Notes: generated from the sequence alone by a model not told the origin. Shown: positions 7,921 through 17,298, counted from the first letter of the stretch. The stretch: DNA of 39,824 bases from Anaerolineae bacterium (GCA_026418995.1 JAOAAG010000237.1:1-39824), one strand, 5' to 3'. Made by a program: numbers and translations.

Positions 7921-9171
7921 ATGAACGTGGAGGTTGAGCCTTATCCGATGCTGAGCGTGGAAGAGGCCCTGGCGCAGGTATTAGCTGCTTTTGAGCCGCT
8001 GCCGCCGGAGCGCAAACCGATTCTGGAAGCGCTGGGGCAGGTACTGGCTGAGGACATCTTTGCCGGGATGGACATCCCCCCGCTGGCTAATTCGGCGATG
8101 GATGGCTACGCTGTACGCTGCGCAGACACCGCTGAAGCTTCGCCTGAGCATCCCTGCCGCCTCCGTGTCGTGGCAGACCTGGCCGCGGGCTATGTTCTTA
8201 ACGAACCGCTGCAGCCAGGGACTGCCGTGCGCATTATGACGGGGGCCCCCGTGCCCCCCGGCGCCGAGGCGGTAATTCCTTTCGAGGAAATTGAGCGCGA
8301 CGGAGAGGAGATTCTCGTCTCCAGACCCTATCCCTACCACAAAAACATTCGCGCCGCCGGTGAGGATGTTCGTGCCGGGCAGAAGGTACTGCCACGGGGC
8401 ACCGTCCTGCGTCCCCAGGAGATCGGCATGCTCGCCGCGCTGGGGCGAGCGGAGGCGCTGGTACACCGGCGCCCGCGCGTGGCGATTCTCTCCACCGGCG
8501 ACGAGGTGATCGCAGTGGACGCTCCCTGGCAGCCGGGCAAAATCCGCGACGCCAACTCATACTCCAACGCCGCACAGGTGCTGCGCTACGGGGGCGTGCC
8601 GCTCTGCCTGGGCATCGCCCGCGACGACATAGCCGACCTGACGGCGAAAATCCGCACCGGCCTGGAGCAGGGCGCCGACCTGTTCCTCACCTCTGGCGGG
8701 GTCTCGGTGGGCGATTTCGACGTGGTAAAGCAGGTACTGGCTGCCGAGGGTGAGATGGCTTTCTGGCAGGTGCGTATGAAGCCGGGCAAGCCGCTGGCCT
8801 TCGGCCATATCCGGGGAGTGCCGCTCCTGGGCCTGCCGGGCAATCCCGTCTCGGCGATGATCGCCTTCGAGCTGTTTGCCCGCCCGGCCATTCTCAAAAT
8901 GCTGGGCAAGACCCAACTGGAAAAACCCACGGTGGAGGCGGTGCTGCTCGACGAAATCAAGCGCAAGGACAACCGCCGCCATTATCTGCGCGTGAGCCTG
9001 GAGGAGAGGGACGGCCGGTATCATGCGCGGCTGACCGGCGACCAAGGTTCGGGCATCCTGCTCTCGATGGTACTGGCGCAGGGACTGGCGATCATCCCGG
9101 AGGATGTGGACCATCTGCCTGCTGGCTCTCGCGTGCAGGTAATGATGCTCGATTGGCCGGAGCGGGGTTAG
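7921..9171 (+). CDS. moeA: Molybdopterin molybdenumtransferase MoeA
   Basis: DIFAGMDIPPLANSAMDGYAV, MTGAPVPPGAEAVIPFEE, STGDEV, TSGGVSVGDFDVVK, KPLAFG...LPGNPVSAMIAFELFARP motifs. Confidence 0.95.
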   Translation: MNVEVEPYPMLSVEEALAQVLAAFEPLPPERKPILEALGQVLAEDIFAGMDIPPLANSAMDGYAVRCADTAEASPEHPCRLRVVADLAAGYVLNEPLQPGTAVRIMTGAPVPPGAEAVIPFEEIERDGEEILVSRPYPYHKNIRAAGEDVRAGQKVLPRGTVLRPQEIGMLAALGRAEALVHRRPRVAILSTGDEVIAVDAPWQPGKIRDANSYSNAAQVLRYGGVPLCLGIARDDIADLTAKIRTGLEQGADLFLTSGGVSVGDFDVVKQVLAAEGEMAFWQVRMKPGKPLAFGHIRGVPLLGLPGNPVSAMIAFELFARPAILKMLGKTQLEKPTVEAVLLDEIKRKDNRRHYLRVSLEERDGRYHARLTGDQGSGILLSMVLAQGLAIIPEDVDHLPAGSRVQVMMLDWPERG

Positions 9172-9215
9172 GGTTCGGGGTTGGGGACCGGAGGTTCGGG
9201 TCCGGAGGTACATCG

Positions 9216-10814
9216 TTGAGCGAGAAGTGGCGGTTACTGGATACCGGGCCGCGTCCTGCGGCAGAAAACATGGCTCTTGACGAGGTTGTGCTTACGGCGC
9301 GCAGTCGTAACGCGGTGCCGAACACGTTACGTTTCCTCCAGTTTTACCCCCGCTGTACCCTGGTCGGCTACCATCAGGCTGTGGAGCAGGAAATCCGCGT
9401 CTCCTATTGCCAGGAGCACGGCATTGAAATCAACCGGCGGCTCACCGGCGGGGGCGCGCTATTCTGGGACGAGACCCAGTTGGGGTGGGAAATTTTCGCC
9501 TCTAGAGACGATCCCCGTTTCCTCTGCTCTGCCGAGCTACTCTACGAGCGACTGTGCCAGGGCGCGATCAAGGGGCTGGAGAAGCTGGGAGTGCGCGCAG
9601 CGTTCCGCCCCAAGAATGATATCGAAGTGCACGGCCGCAAAATTTCCGGCACCGGTGGGACCAGTATGGAAGGCGCCTTTATGTTCCAGGGCACCCTGTT
9701 GGTGGACTTCGATGTGGATACGATGCTCCGTGCATTGCGTATCCCCACCGAGAAACTGAAGGATAAGGAGATTGCATCGGTGAGGGAGCGGGTTACCTGC
9801 CTGGCGTGGGAGCTGGGCGCGGCGCCCCCTCTACCTCAGATCAAAGCTGCGCTGGTAGCTGGCTTCTCGGAGGTGCTGGGTGTAGAGTTCGAGCAGGCGC
9901 CTTTGACTCCCCTGGAGCAGGAACTGCTGACGAGCCGCCTCCCCTACTTTCGCTCCGAGGAGTGGGTCTACGGCATACGCCGTCCGCTGCTCCACCGTGA
10001 CGAACTGCGGGCGCTCTACAAAAGCCCCGGGGGGCTGATTCGCATCTCGCTGGTGGTGGATAGGCAGGCACGCCGCATCCGTGAGGCGTTCATCACCGGC
10101 GATTTCTTCGCCTACCCCCGCCGCGCCATCCTCGACCTGGAGGCACGGCTCAAGGGAGCCCCCGCCGCAATCGGGGCCGTGGGCCGCATCGTCGAGGAGT
10201 TCTTCGCTAATGAAGAGCTCGAAATGCCCGGCGTCTCCACAGCCGACATGGTGCGCACCCTGCGCGAGGCCCTGGAGAAAAGCACCTACACCCGTTACGG
10301 CATCCGCCCGGATGAGGTGAACTACGTCTTCTCAGTGGTCGAGCCGCTGGCGGAGATCATGGAGCGGCGGCTCGCTCCTGGTCACCGGAACGGACCGCTG
10401 CCCCTCCTCCTTCCGTACTGCGCCAAACTCACCTCGTGCGCCTACCGCTACCGGGAAGGCTGCACTTTGTGCGGTGGATGTTCCATCGGCGCAGCCTTTG
10501 AACTCGCCGAACGATACGGTTTGATACCGATTTCCATCCAGAACTACGAGCACCTTGAGGCGACGCTGGAGCGCCTCAAAGCCTCAGGCCACCCTGCCTT
10601 CATCGGAAGCTGCTGCGAGCCGTTCTATGCCAAACATCGGGATGACTTTGAACGCATCGGATTGCCCGGCATCCTGGTGGATGTAGATAGCTCCACCTGC
10701 TACGACCTGGGCCGTGAACAGGACGCCTACGCCGGCCGGTTCGACAATCAAACATATCTGAAACTGGACCTGCTGGAACGGATTCTGGCGCGGGTCTCCT
10801 CCGCTGCACAGTGA
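9216..10814 (+). CDS. Lipoate-protein ligase (LplA-type) fused to C-terminal DUF116
   Basis: N-terminus: GPRPAAENMALDEVVL, INRRLTGGGALFWDETQLGWEIF, KNDIEVHGRKISGTGG. C-terminus: DUF116-like Cys-rich LPYCAKLTSCAYRYREGCTLCGGCSIG...PAFIGSCCEPFYAKHRDDF. TTG start. Confidence 0.85.
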   Translation: MSEKWRLLDTGPRPAAENMALDEVVLTARSRNAVPNTLRFLQFYPRCTLVGYHQAVEQEIRVSYCQEHGIEINRRLTGGGALFWDETQLGWEIFASRDDPRFLCSAELLYERLCQGAIKGLEKLGVRAAFRPKNDIEVHGRKISGTGGTSMEGAFMFQGTLLVDFDVDTMLRALRIPTEKLKDKEIASVRERVTCLAWELGAAPPLPQIKAALVAGFSEVLGVEFEQAPLTPLEQELLTSRLPYFRSEEWVYGIRRPLLHRDELRALYKSPGGLIRISLVVDRQARRIREAFITGDFFAYPRRAILDLEARLKGAPAAIGAVGRIVEEFFANEELEMPGVSTADMVRTLREALEKSTYTRYGIRPDEVNYVFSVVEPLAEIMERRLAPGHRNGPLPLLLPYCAKLTSCAYRYREGCTLCGGCSIGAAFELAERYGLIPISIQNYEHLEATLERLKASGHPAFIGSCCEPFYAKHRDDFERIGLPGILVDVDSSTCYDLGREQDAYAGRFDNQTYLKLDLLERILARVSSAAQ

Positions 10815-10815
10815 G

Positions 10816-11907
10816 ATGCGGACTCAGGTAGATGTACTGGTGATCGGAGCCGGACCCGCCGGGAGCAGCGCCGCACGCGCTGCTGCCTCTGGTGGGCTGC
10901 GCGTACTGCTGGTCGAGCGCCGGCCTACCGTGGGGCTCCCGGTACAGTGTGCGGAGTACGTGCCGGCCCAGCTTGTGCACTACATCTCTATCCCGGAGCG
11001 CTGCATCGCCCGCCGTGTCCGTGCGATGCACACGCACCTGCCCGATGGCCAGGTCGTGGAAACGCCCGCGTGCGGCTATATGCTCGACCGCGCGCTGTTC
11101 GACAGGGCGCTTGCTGTAGCCGCCTGCCAGGCCGGCGCCGAGCTGTGGACGGCAGCACCGGCCGTAACGGTGCTCCCGGGGGAAAATCTGGCGTATGTGA
11201 GGAGAGGCGGGAGGCTCGAGGAGGTGGGGTATCGCATCCTCATCGGAGCGGATGGCCCGCGCTCCCTGGTGGGGAAGCGCATCGGGCAGGTCAACGCGGA
11301 GTTTGTCCACGCCGTACAGGTAGAAGTAGCGCTGAACGGAGGGCGCGATCACACTGAGGTCTACTTCGATTCCGTTTACCGGGGGGGCTATGGCTGGTTC
11401 TTCCCCAAGGAGAACACGGCCAACGTCGGTGTGGGGGTCAACTGCGGCATGGGAGGTGAGCCACGTCGGGCGCTCGCCCATCTGCTGGAGCGTCTGAACC
11501 TCGGATCGGCGGCCATTGTAGGGCACACCGCTGGCCTCATCCCGGTCGGCGGGGTGGTGGGCCAGATGCGGGTGGGCAATGTGCTGCTGGCCGGGGACGC
11601 GGCAGGACACACCCACCCTATCACCGGCGCGGGCGTCTTCGCCGCTGTCGTGGGGGGGATACTGGCAGGGGAGATGAGCGTCAAGGCGCTCAGGAACGGC
11701 GATCTGGAGCTGCTGGAGGAGTATGAGAGAGAGTGGTCGGCCTTTATGGGAGGGCCGCTGAGGCATGCCCTGAGCAAGCGGTGTTACCGGGACGAGCGCT
11801 GGAGTGACCACCCGGTCGCGTTAAGCCGTCTGATCCGGGAGACATGGGTGGCCTTTCCAGACTATGCGAGACGCACACCAAGTGAGGTGACTCACCCGTG
11901 CAGGTGA
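10816..11907 (+). CDS. Geranylgeranyl-reductase-family FAD-dependent oxidoreductase (LipT-like candidate)
   Basis: DVLVIGAGPAGSSAARAAASGG nucleotide-binding motif, LIGADGPRS, GNVLLAGDAAGHTHPITGAGV. Confidence 0.85.
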   Translation: MRTQVDVLVIGAGPAGSSAARAAASGGLRVLLVERRPTVGLPVQCAEYVPAQLVHYISIPERCIARRVRAMHTHLPDGQVVETPACGYMLDRALFDRALAVAACQAGAELWTAAPAVTVLPGENLAYVRRGGRLEEVGYRILIGADGPRSLVGKRIGQVNAEFVHAVQVEVALNGGRDHTEVYFDSVYRGGYGWFFPKENTANVGVGVNCGMGGEPRRALAHLLERLNLGSAAIVGHTAGLIPVGGVVGQMRVGNVLLAGDAAGHTHPITGAGVFAAVVGGILAGEMSVKALRNGDLELLEEYEREWSAFMGGPLRHALSKRCYRDERWSDHPVALSRLIRETWVAFPDYARRTPSEVTHPCR

Positions 11908-11933
11908 TCGTCATCTGATGTCACGGAGGCACT

Positions 11934-12956
11934 ATGGAAAGTCCTGAGTACGTACAGATCAGCCTGGCGGCTGCGATGGCGCTGGGCTACCGTCCGGCGA
12001 TGTTTCGCCGCAACTCTTATCTGACCGGGCTCAACCTGCTGGTGACGTATCCGGAGGGTTGCGCAGCCCGCTGTGCGTTCTGTGGCCTCAATCATCAGCG
12101 GCGTATCGAGCCGGAAAAGCGCACGTTTATCCGGGTGGACTGGCCTACCTATCCCCTGGATGACGTGATTGCCCGCCTTAACCGCAACGGACACGCATTG
12201 CGCCGTGTCTGCGTGGGCATGATCACTCACCGCCGCGCCTTCGACGACACGGTCGCGATCATCCGCCGCTTCCACGACGCATCCGACCGCCCTATCTCGG
12301 CGCTCATTTCCCCCACGCTACTCGGCGATCTGTCGCGCCTGGCGGAGATCAGGGAGGCCGGTGCAGATATGATCGGCATCGCCATAGACGCCGCCACGCC
12401 GGAGCTGTTCGAGCGCTACCGTGGCCGTGGCGTCCGGGGGCCGCATCGCTGGGCGCACTACTGGGCCGCCGTGGAAGAGGCTGTCCGTGTGATGGGGCCC
12501 TACAAGGTAGGCGTGCACCTGATTGTTGGCCTGGGTGAGACCGAAGAGCAGATGATCGCCACCATTCAGCGCGCGCACGACATGGGGGCCCACACCCATC
12601 TCTTCTCTTTCTTTCCTGAAGCTGGTACTCCGATGGAGCACCATCCGCAGCCGACCTTTGGGCATTACCGGAGGGTGCAACTGGCACGCTACATCATCAA
12701 CAAGGGCTACGGTCGCTATGAGGGGATGCGCTTTAACGCCGCTGGTCAGGTGATAGACTTTGGGCTGGAGACCGAGGAGTTGATCCAGTACGGTGAGCCT
12801 TTTATGACCTCCGGCTGTCCTGGCCCGGATGGCAAAGTGGCCTGCAACCGTCCATTTGGCAACGAGAGGCCAGGCCAGCCCATTCGTAACTACGCCTTTG
12901 AGCCAGAGCCAGAAGACGTGGAGCTGGCTCGCTACCAGTTGCGCGACTACGCCTGA
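11934..12956 (+). CDS. Radical SAM protein (LipS1/LipS2-like candidate)
   Basis: EGCAARCAFCGLN CX3CX2C cluster motif; GVHLIVGLGETEEQM; operon context with LplA. Confidence 0.75.
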   Translation: MESPEYVQISLAAAMALGYRPAMFRRNSYLTGLNLLVTYPEGCAARCAFCGLNHQRRIEPEKRTFIRVDWPTYPLDDVIARLNRNGHALRRVCVGMITHRRAFDDTVAIIRRFHDASDRPISALISPTLLGDLSRLAEIREAGADMIGIAIDAATPELFERYRGRGVRGPHRWAHYWAAVEEAVRVMGPYKVGVHLIVGLGETEEQMIATIQRAHDMGAHTHLFSFFPEAGTPMEHHPQPTFGHYRRVQLARYIINKGYGRYEGMRFNAAGQVIDFGLETEELIQYGEPFMTSGCPGPDGKVACNRPFGNERPGQPIRNYAFEPEPEDVELARYQLRDYA

Positions 12957-13963
12957 TGTCCCCGCGACCCCATCTGGCGCCAGGCGCCTCTGGCGAGGCG
13001 AAACGCCTCTTCAACCTTCCCTGGCCGGAGCTACAGGGAGCGGCCTGGACGGTGCGTCATGCGTACCATCCGCCAGAGCTGCGCTTCGCCGTGCCGGGGG
13101 GCAAAAGGTACGCCACCGAACATTATCGCAACACCCCTTGGCGCTTTGCCAGCATCAGCCTGACCGGGCGACATTGTGATTTGCAGTGCGAACACTGCCG
13201 GGGGCGTATGCTGGCGACGATGCTACCTGCCCTCACTCCCGAGATGCTGGTGCTTCAAGCAGAGCGGCTGCTCGAGCGGGGATGTGCCGGCGTGCTTATC
13301 AGCGGCGGCTGCAACCTCGACGGCGCGGTGCCGATCAAACCGTACCTCTCCGCTATCGCTCGCGTCAGGAGCATGGGGCTGCGCACCATCGTCCATACCG
13401 GCCTGCTGGACCGGGAGACGGCGGAGGGGCTGAAAAACGCGGGTGTGGATCAGGTGCTGCTGGACGTCGTGGGGGACGAAGAGACCATACAACAGGTGCT
13501 CCATCTCACTCATTCGCCTGCTGAGTACGAGGCGACGCTGGCGTTAGCCCGCGCAGCGGGGTTATCGGTTGCACCACATGTGATCGTCGGCCTGCATTGC
13601 GGGGAACTGCGCGGGGAATTGGCTGCGCTGGAGATCATCCGCCGTACAGGAGCTGATGTGGTCGTGATAGTGGTGTTACGCCCGCTGCCGCACACGCCGC
13701 TGGCGCAGGCGCCTGTAATGGCTCCCGACACAGTGGGGCGGCTGGTAGCGGTGGCGCGGCTCCTGTTCCCGGCTGTACCGGTGACCTTGGGCTGCGCCAG
13801 GCCGGCCGGGCCGCTCAAGGCAGAAATGGAGCGGCTGGCAGTACTGGCTGGTATCAACGGCCTGGCCTACCCCGACCCGGCCACTGTAGAGCTGGCCGCA
13901 GGTCTGGGGTTGCGTACCTCATTCGTCGAGAGCTGCTGCACCCTTGCCGTCACCTCCCAGTAG
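12956..13963 (+). CDS. Radical SAM protein (LipS1/LipS2-like candidate)
   Basis: RHCDLQCEHCRGRML CX3CX2C motif; GVLISGGCNLDGAVPI; TGATG overlap with the preceding CDS. Confidence 0.75.
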   Translation: MSPRPHLAPGASGEAKRLFNLPWPELQGAAWTVRHAYHPPELRFAVPGGKRYATEHYRNTPWRFASISLTGRHCDLQCEHCRGRMLATMLPALTPEMLVLQAERLLERGCAGVLISGGCNLDGAVPIKPYLSAIARVRSMGLRTIVHTGLLDRETAEGLKNAGVDQVLLDVVGDEETIQQVLHLTHSPAEYEATLALARAAGLSVAPHVIVGLHCGELRGELAALEIIRRTGADVVVIVVLRPLPHTPLAQAPVMAPDTVGRLVAVARLLFPAVPVTLGCARPAGPLKAEMERLAVLAGINGLAYPDPATVELAAGLGLRTSFVESCCTLAVTSQ

Positions 13964-14827
13964 GGACGTGGCGCCGCTGCGCCCTCCCTGCAGCGCGCTG
14001 ACCACGGTCGCCCATTCCTGGAGCGAGAGCGACTGCGCCCGCCTGCTGGGATCCACCCCTGCCTCTCTCAGCCTGAGGGCTACATCGTCAGGAGACAGTC
14101 CGAGGCCGGCGGCCAGCGCATTATGGAGTTGCTTGCGGCGCTGGGAGAAACCAGCCCGCACGACACGGAAAAAGGCCTCCGTATCTGCTACCTGGACGGG
14201 GGGAGTGGCATGTGGCACAATGCGCACCACAGCCGATTCCACCTCCGGCGGCGGGTAGAAACTCCCGGGCTTGATACGGAAGAGTAGCCGTGGCTCTCCA
14301 TATAACTGGACGCTCACCGACAGCAGACTCATCTCGCCAGGGGCAGCGATGAGACGCTGGGCTACCTCGCGCTGCACCGTGACCACAATGGATGCGGGGC
14401 GTGGACTTGCCTCCAGCAGATGACGGAGCACAGCCGAGGTGATATAGTAGGGGAGGTTCGCGACCACTTTGTAGCCGGATGCATATCCCCTGGAAGCTTG
14501 CAGGGCCAGCGCAGCCGGGTCAAGCGTCAGGATATCCCCCTGAACCAGCGTGATATTGGTAAAATTTTTCAATACGCTCTGGAGAATGGGAAAAAAGCGC
14601 TGGTCCAGCTCGACGGCCACCACATGGCCGGCCCGACGGGCCAGGAGGCTGGTCAGCGTTCCCGGCCCGGCCCCGATTTCCAGCACCACATCCTCGTCGG
14701 TTAACGCAGCGGCTTCGACAATGCGCTCGAGGATGGTCTGGTCCACGAGAAAATTCTGGCCCAGCCCCTTATCTGGCCGCAACCCCCATCTGGCCAGCAG
14801 CTCGCGCACGTCAAAGTCCCCCGGCAT
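13919..14827 (-). CDS. rsmA: 16S rRNA (adenine1518-N6/adenine1519-N6)-dimethyltransferase RsmA/KsgA
   Basis: GLGQNFLVDQTILERIVEAA, VLEIGAGPGTLTSLLA, VVANLPYYITSAVL motifs. Confidence 0.95.
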   Translation of the reverse strand: MPGDFDVRELLARWGLRPDKGLGQNFLVDQTILERIVEAAALTDEDVVLEIGAGPGTLTSLLARRAGHVVAVELDQRFFPILQSVLKNFTNITLVQGDILTLDPAALALQASRGYASGYKVVANLPYYITSAVLRHLLEASPRPASIVVTVQREVAQRLIAAPGEMSLLSVSVQLYGEPRLLFRIKPGSFYPPPEVESAVVRIVPHATPPVQVADTEAFFRVVRAGFSQRRKQLHNALAAGLGLSPDDVALRLREAGVDPSRRAQSLSLQEWATVVSALQGGRSGATSLLGGDGKGAAALDE

Positions 14828-14901
14828 CTTTTTACCATCCACCATAACACAGGATACTGGAGGCCAGACCGTTTTACCTCTCGCAGCCGTGCAGGCCAAA
14901 A

Positions 14902-14937
14902 ATAAGCAGGGTACCCCCGGGGGAGGTACCCTGCTGT
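14902..14937 (-). terminator. Intrinsic terminator downstream of the superoxide reductase gene
   Basis: Minus strand GCAGGGTACC-tcccccggg-GGTACCCTGC followed by TTATTTTT. Confidence 0.8.
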
Positions 14938-14953
14938 GGCCTCAAGGCAGCAC

Positions 14954-15349
14954 TTACCCGGTCACACGAATCTCCTTGCTACTCTCCCACAAGCCGTGGA
15001 TATTGCAGTAAGCCAGGGCATAGAGTGTGCCGGGCCTGTCCACCTTCATCCAGGCCGTGACCGCGTGATGGGTGTACACCGGACCCTGATTGGGGCCGGC
15101 GACCGACTCCCCATGCGCGTTGAACTCGAAATGGCCGACATCATAGGTGAACTTGTCGCCCTCGGGGTGGAAATAGAGCGTGATCCAGCGGATATGATGC
15201 TCGGTCGTGTTAGGATGGGCGATCTCCTTACCCAACCCCACCTTCACCTCGAATGTCTCGCCAGCCTTCACCTCATCAGGGCACTCGATGACTGGCACGT
15301 GCTTCTCTTTTTTCCAATCGGCTTCCTGAATCCTGTCTCCCAGTCTCAT
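14954..15349 (-). CDS. Desulfoferrodoxin-family superoxide reductase (neelaredoxin-like, class II)
   Basis: EIAHPNTTEHHIRWITLYF and ALAYCNIHGLWE iron-site motifs; no N-terminal Dx domain. Confidence 0.92.
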   Translation of the reverse strand: MRLGDRIQEADWKKEKHVPVIECPDEVKAGETFEVKVGLGKEIAHPNTTEHHIRWITLYFHPEGDKFTYDVGHFEFNAHGESVAGPNQGPVYTHHAVTAWMKVDRPGTLYALAYCNIHGLWESSKEIRVTG

Positions 15350-15424
15350 CCTTCACCTCCCAAAGTGTGAACTCAACTAACGCACTCACCTCTCCCACGT
15401 CAAGAGGCTGCGGGAGCTTCGTTG

Positions 15425-15928
15425 CTATCTCACCTCAAAGAACTTTTCCTGCGGTGCATTACAAATGGGACATCGTTCCGGAGCTTCCCGCTCGGCGATG
15501 TACCCGCATACCTGGCAGACATAGTAGCTGTTGGTTTCGCCGCGCAGCATAGCAGCCAGTGCCCGCTTATAGAGCAGGGCATGCCCCTCTTCCACGTCTC
15601 GCGCCTGGCTGAAAGTCAGGGCTGCTGCACGTTCGCCCTCCTCTTCCGCCTCGCGGATGAACTGCGGGTAGTAGACCTGATTGACGGTGGTCTCACGCTC
15701 AAAGGAAGCACGCAGGTTCTCCTCGGTGCTCTTGACCACGGCCTCGCCCAGCAGACGGAGGTGGCGCTCAGCATGCACACCCTCAGCCGCAGCAACGGCG
15801 CGAAACAACGCGGCGATCTCTGGATAACCCTCTGCATCGGCTTGGCGTGCGAAGGCCTGCAAACGGTAGTGGGCCTTCGCCTCACCCACGAAAGCAGCAT
15901 AGAGATTGCGCAGGGTCTTTTCCCCCAT
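15425..15928 (-). CDS. Rubrerythrin family protein
   Basis: LRNLYAAFVGEAKAHYRLQAFARQADAEG diiron domain; C-terminal CQVCGYIAEREAPERCPICNAPQEKFFEV rubredoxin-like domain. Confidence 0.93.
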   Translation of the reverse strand: MGEKTLRNLYAAFVGEAKAHYRLQAFARQADAEGYPEIAALFRAVAAAEGVHAERHLRLLGEAVVKSTEENLRASFERETTVNQVYYPQFIREAEEEGERAAALTFSQARDVEEGHALLYKRALAAMLRGETNSYYVCQVCGYIAEREAPERCPICNAPQEKFFEVR

Positions 15929-16022
15929 ACAGGCAAAAGGCCACTTCTACAGGATAGGTAGGAGCCGCACCGCCGCAGGCAGTGCGGCTCAAATCACCAG
16001 TTAGCCCGCCCTGATCACACCG

Positions 16023-16724
16023 TTAAGGTTTCCACACTTCCCACACCCTGCCCACCAGCGCGGGGCCAGGCTTGAGCGTGGGTTGACCTGGCTGCCAACC
16101 TGAAGGCGTCACCTCTCCGGTAGCCCGCACATGCTGGAACGCCTTAATCTGCCGGATGAGCTCATCAGGATTGCGACCCACTTCCGGGGTCAGTACCTCC
16201 ATCGCCCGGATCACAAAGTCTGGATCAATGATGAACCGTCCCCGAATGTCTACCCCGGCGGCCTCATCATATACCCCGTAGATCCTGCCGATCTTCCCCC
16301 CGGCATCGGAGAGCATCGGGAACGGCACACCGCCGCTGACCATTTTGGACAGCTCTTGCTCCTGCCAAATCTTATGCACGAAGCGGCTGTCAGTGCTCAT
16401 CGCCAGTACTTCCACGCCGAGGGCCTTCAGCTCCTCATAGCGGGCGGCGACCGCCGCCAGCTCCGTCGGTCAGACAAAGGTAAAGTCGCCGGGGTAGAAG
16501 CAGAGCACGATCCATTTGCCCCGATAGTCGGAAAGTTTGACGTTCTGGAAGCCGACGCCCTCAATGTAGGCACTGGCCTCAAAATCAATGGCCTCCTGGC
16601 CAACCCGTGCTACCATCTTGACCTCCTTCATAAGCACACCGCTTTCGGGCACAGCCGGGGACTCAACCGCCGGCACAATGGGCCCACGCGCTGGCTGAAC
16701 GCAACTGTCCTTAAGTTCTGCCAT
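16023..16724 (-). CDS. Selenocysteine-containing peroxiredoxin (in-frame TGA at 16470-16472)
   Basis: [15 protein letters not shown]-[TGA][35 protein letters not shown] in a single frame; TGA replaces the peroxidatic Cys of AhpC/Prx; RBS GGAGG before MAELKDS. Confidence 0.92.
16439..16462 (-). promoter_or_regulatory. SECIS-like hairpin downstream of the peroxiredoxin TGA
   Basis: Minus strand AGC-T-GGCG-GCGGT-CGCC-C-GCT; loop starts 15 nt after the TGA. Confidence 0.7.
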
Positions 16725-16791
16725 TTTCACCCTCCTTCTACCTGACATACCTGATTGCGGGCTGGTCCTTCAGGGCGGGCTAACAGGCTAT

Positions 16792-17298
16792 TTAACTGAA
16801 AACGATAAACTTATCCTTACTGGCTTTGCAGAGAGGGCACTCGTCCGGTGGCTCCCCTTCGCCGGTCCAGCCGCACAGGGAGCAAACGTAAACCGGGCCC
16901 AACTGAAGGTCGCTACCGGACTCGACCGCGGCTTTAGCCTTGCCGTACATATCGGCATGGATCTTCTCGGCTTCAAGCGCCCAATTATTGGAACGCACGG
17001 CGGGTTTCTCACCCTGCAGTTCGGCCACGGCCAGGAAAGCAGGATACATCTCCTCGACCTCATACGTTTCGCCACCGATAGCAGAGCCTAAGTTCTCCGC
17101 CGTCTTCCCCAGGTAGCCCAGAGCCTTGAAATGGTTGCTCGCGTGTACCTGTTCCGCGTAAGCAATGGCTCTAAAAAGACGTGCCACGTTCGAGAAACCT
17201 TCCTGTTCCGCCTTGGAGGAGAAAATCAGATACTTCATATGAGCCTGGCTCTCACCCGCAAAGGCGGCTTCCAAATTGGACTGTGTCATCTTACGCAT
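16792..17298 (-). CDS. Rubrerythrin
   Basis: TQSNLEAAFAGESQAHMKYLIFSSKAEQEG; C-terminal VCSLCGWTGEGEPPDECPLCKASKDKF. Confidence 0.95.
   Translation of the reverse strand: MRKMTQSNLEAAFAGESQAHMKYLIFSSKAEQEGFSNVARLFRAIAYAEQVHASNHFKALGYLGKTAENLGSAIGGETYEVEEMYPAFLAVAELQGEKPAVRSNNWALEAEKIHADMYGKAKAAVESGSDLQLGPVYVCSLCGWTGEGEPPDECPLCKASKDKFIVFS

Noticed and set aside
16023-16748. Frameshift or nonsense pseudogene explanation for the peroxiredoxin
   Set aside because: The frame is intact on both sides, the only interruption is a TGA at the catalytic Cys position, and a SECIS-like hairpin follows; selenocysteine is the simpler explanation.
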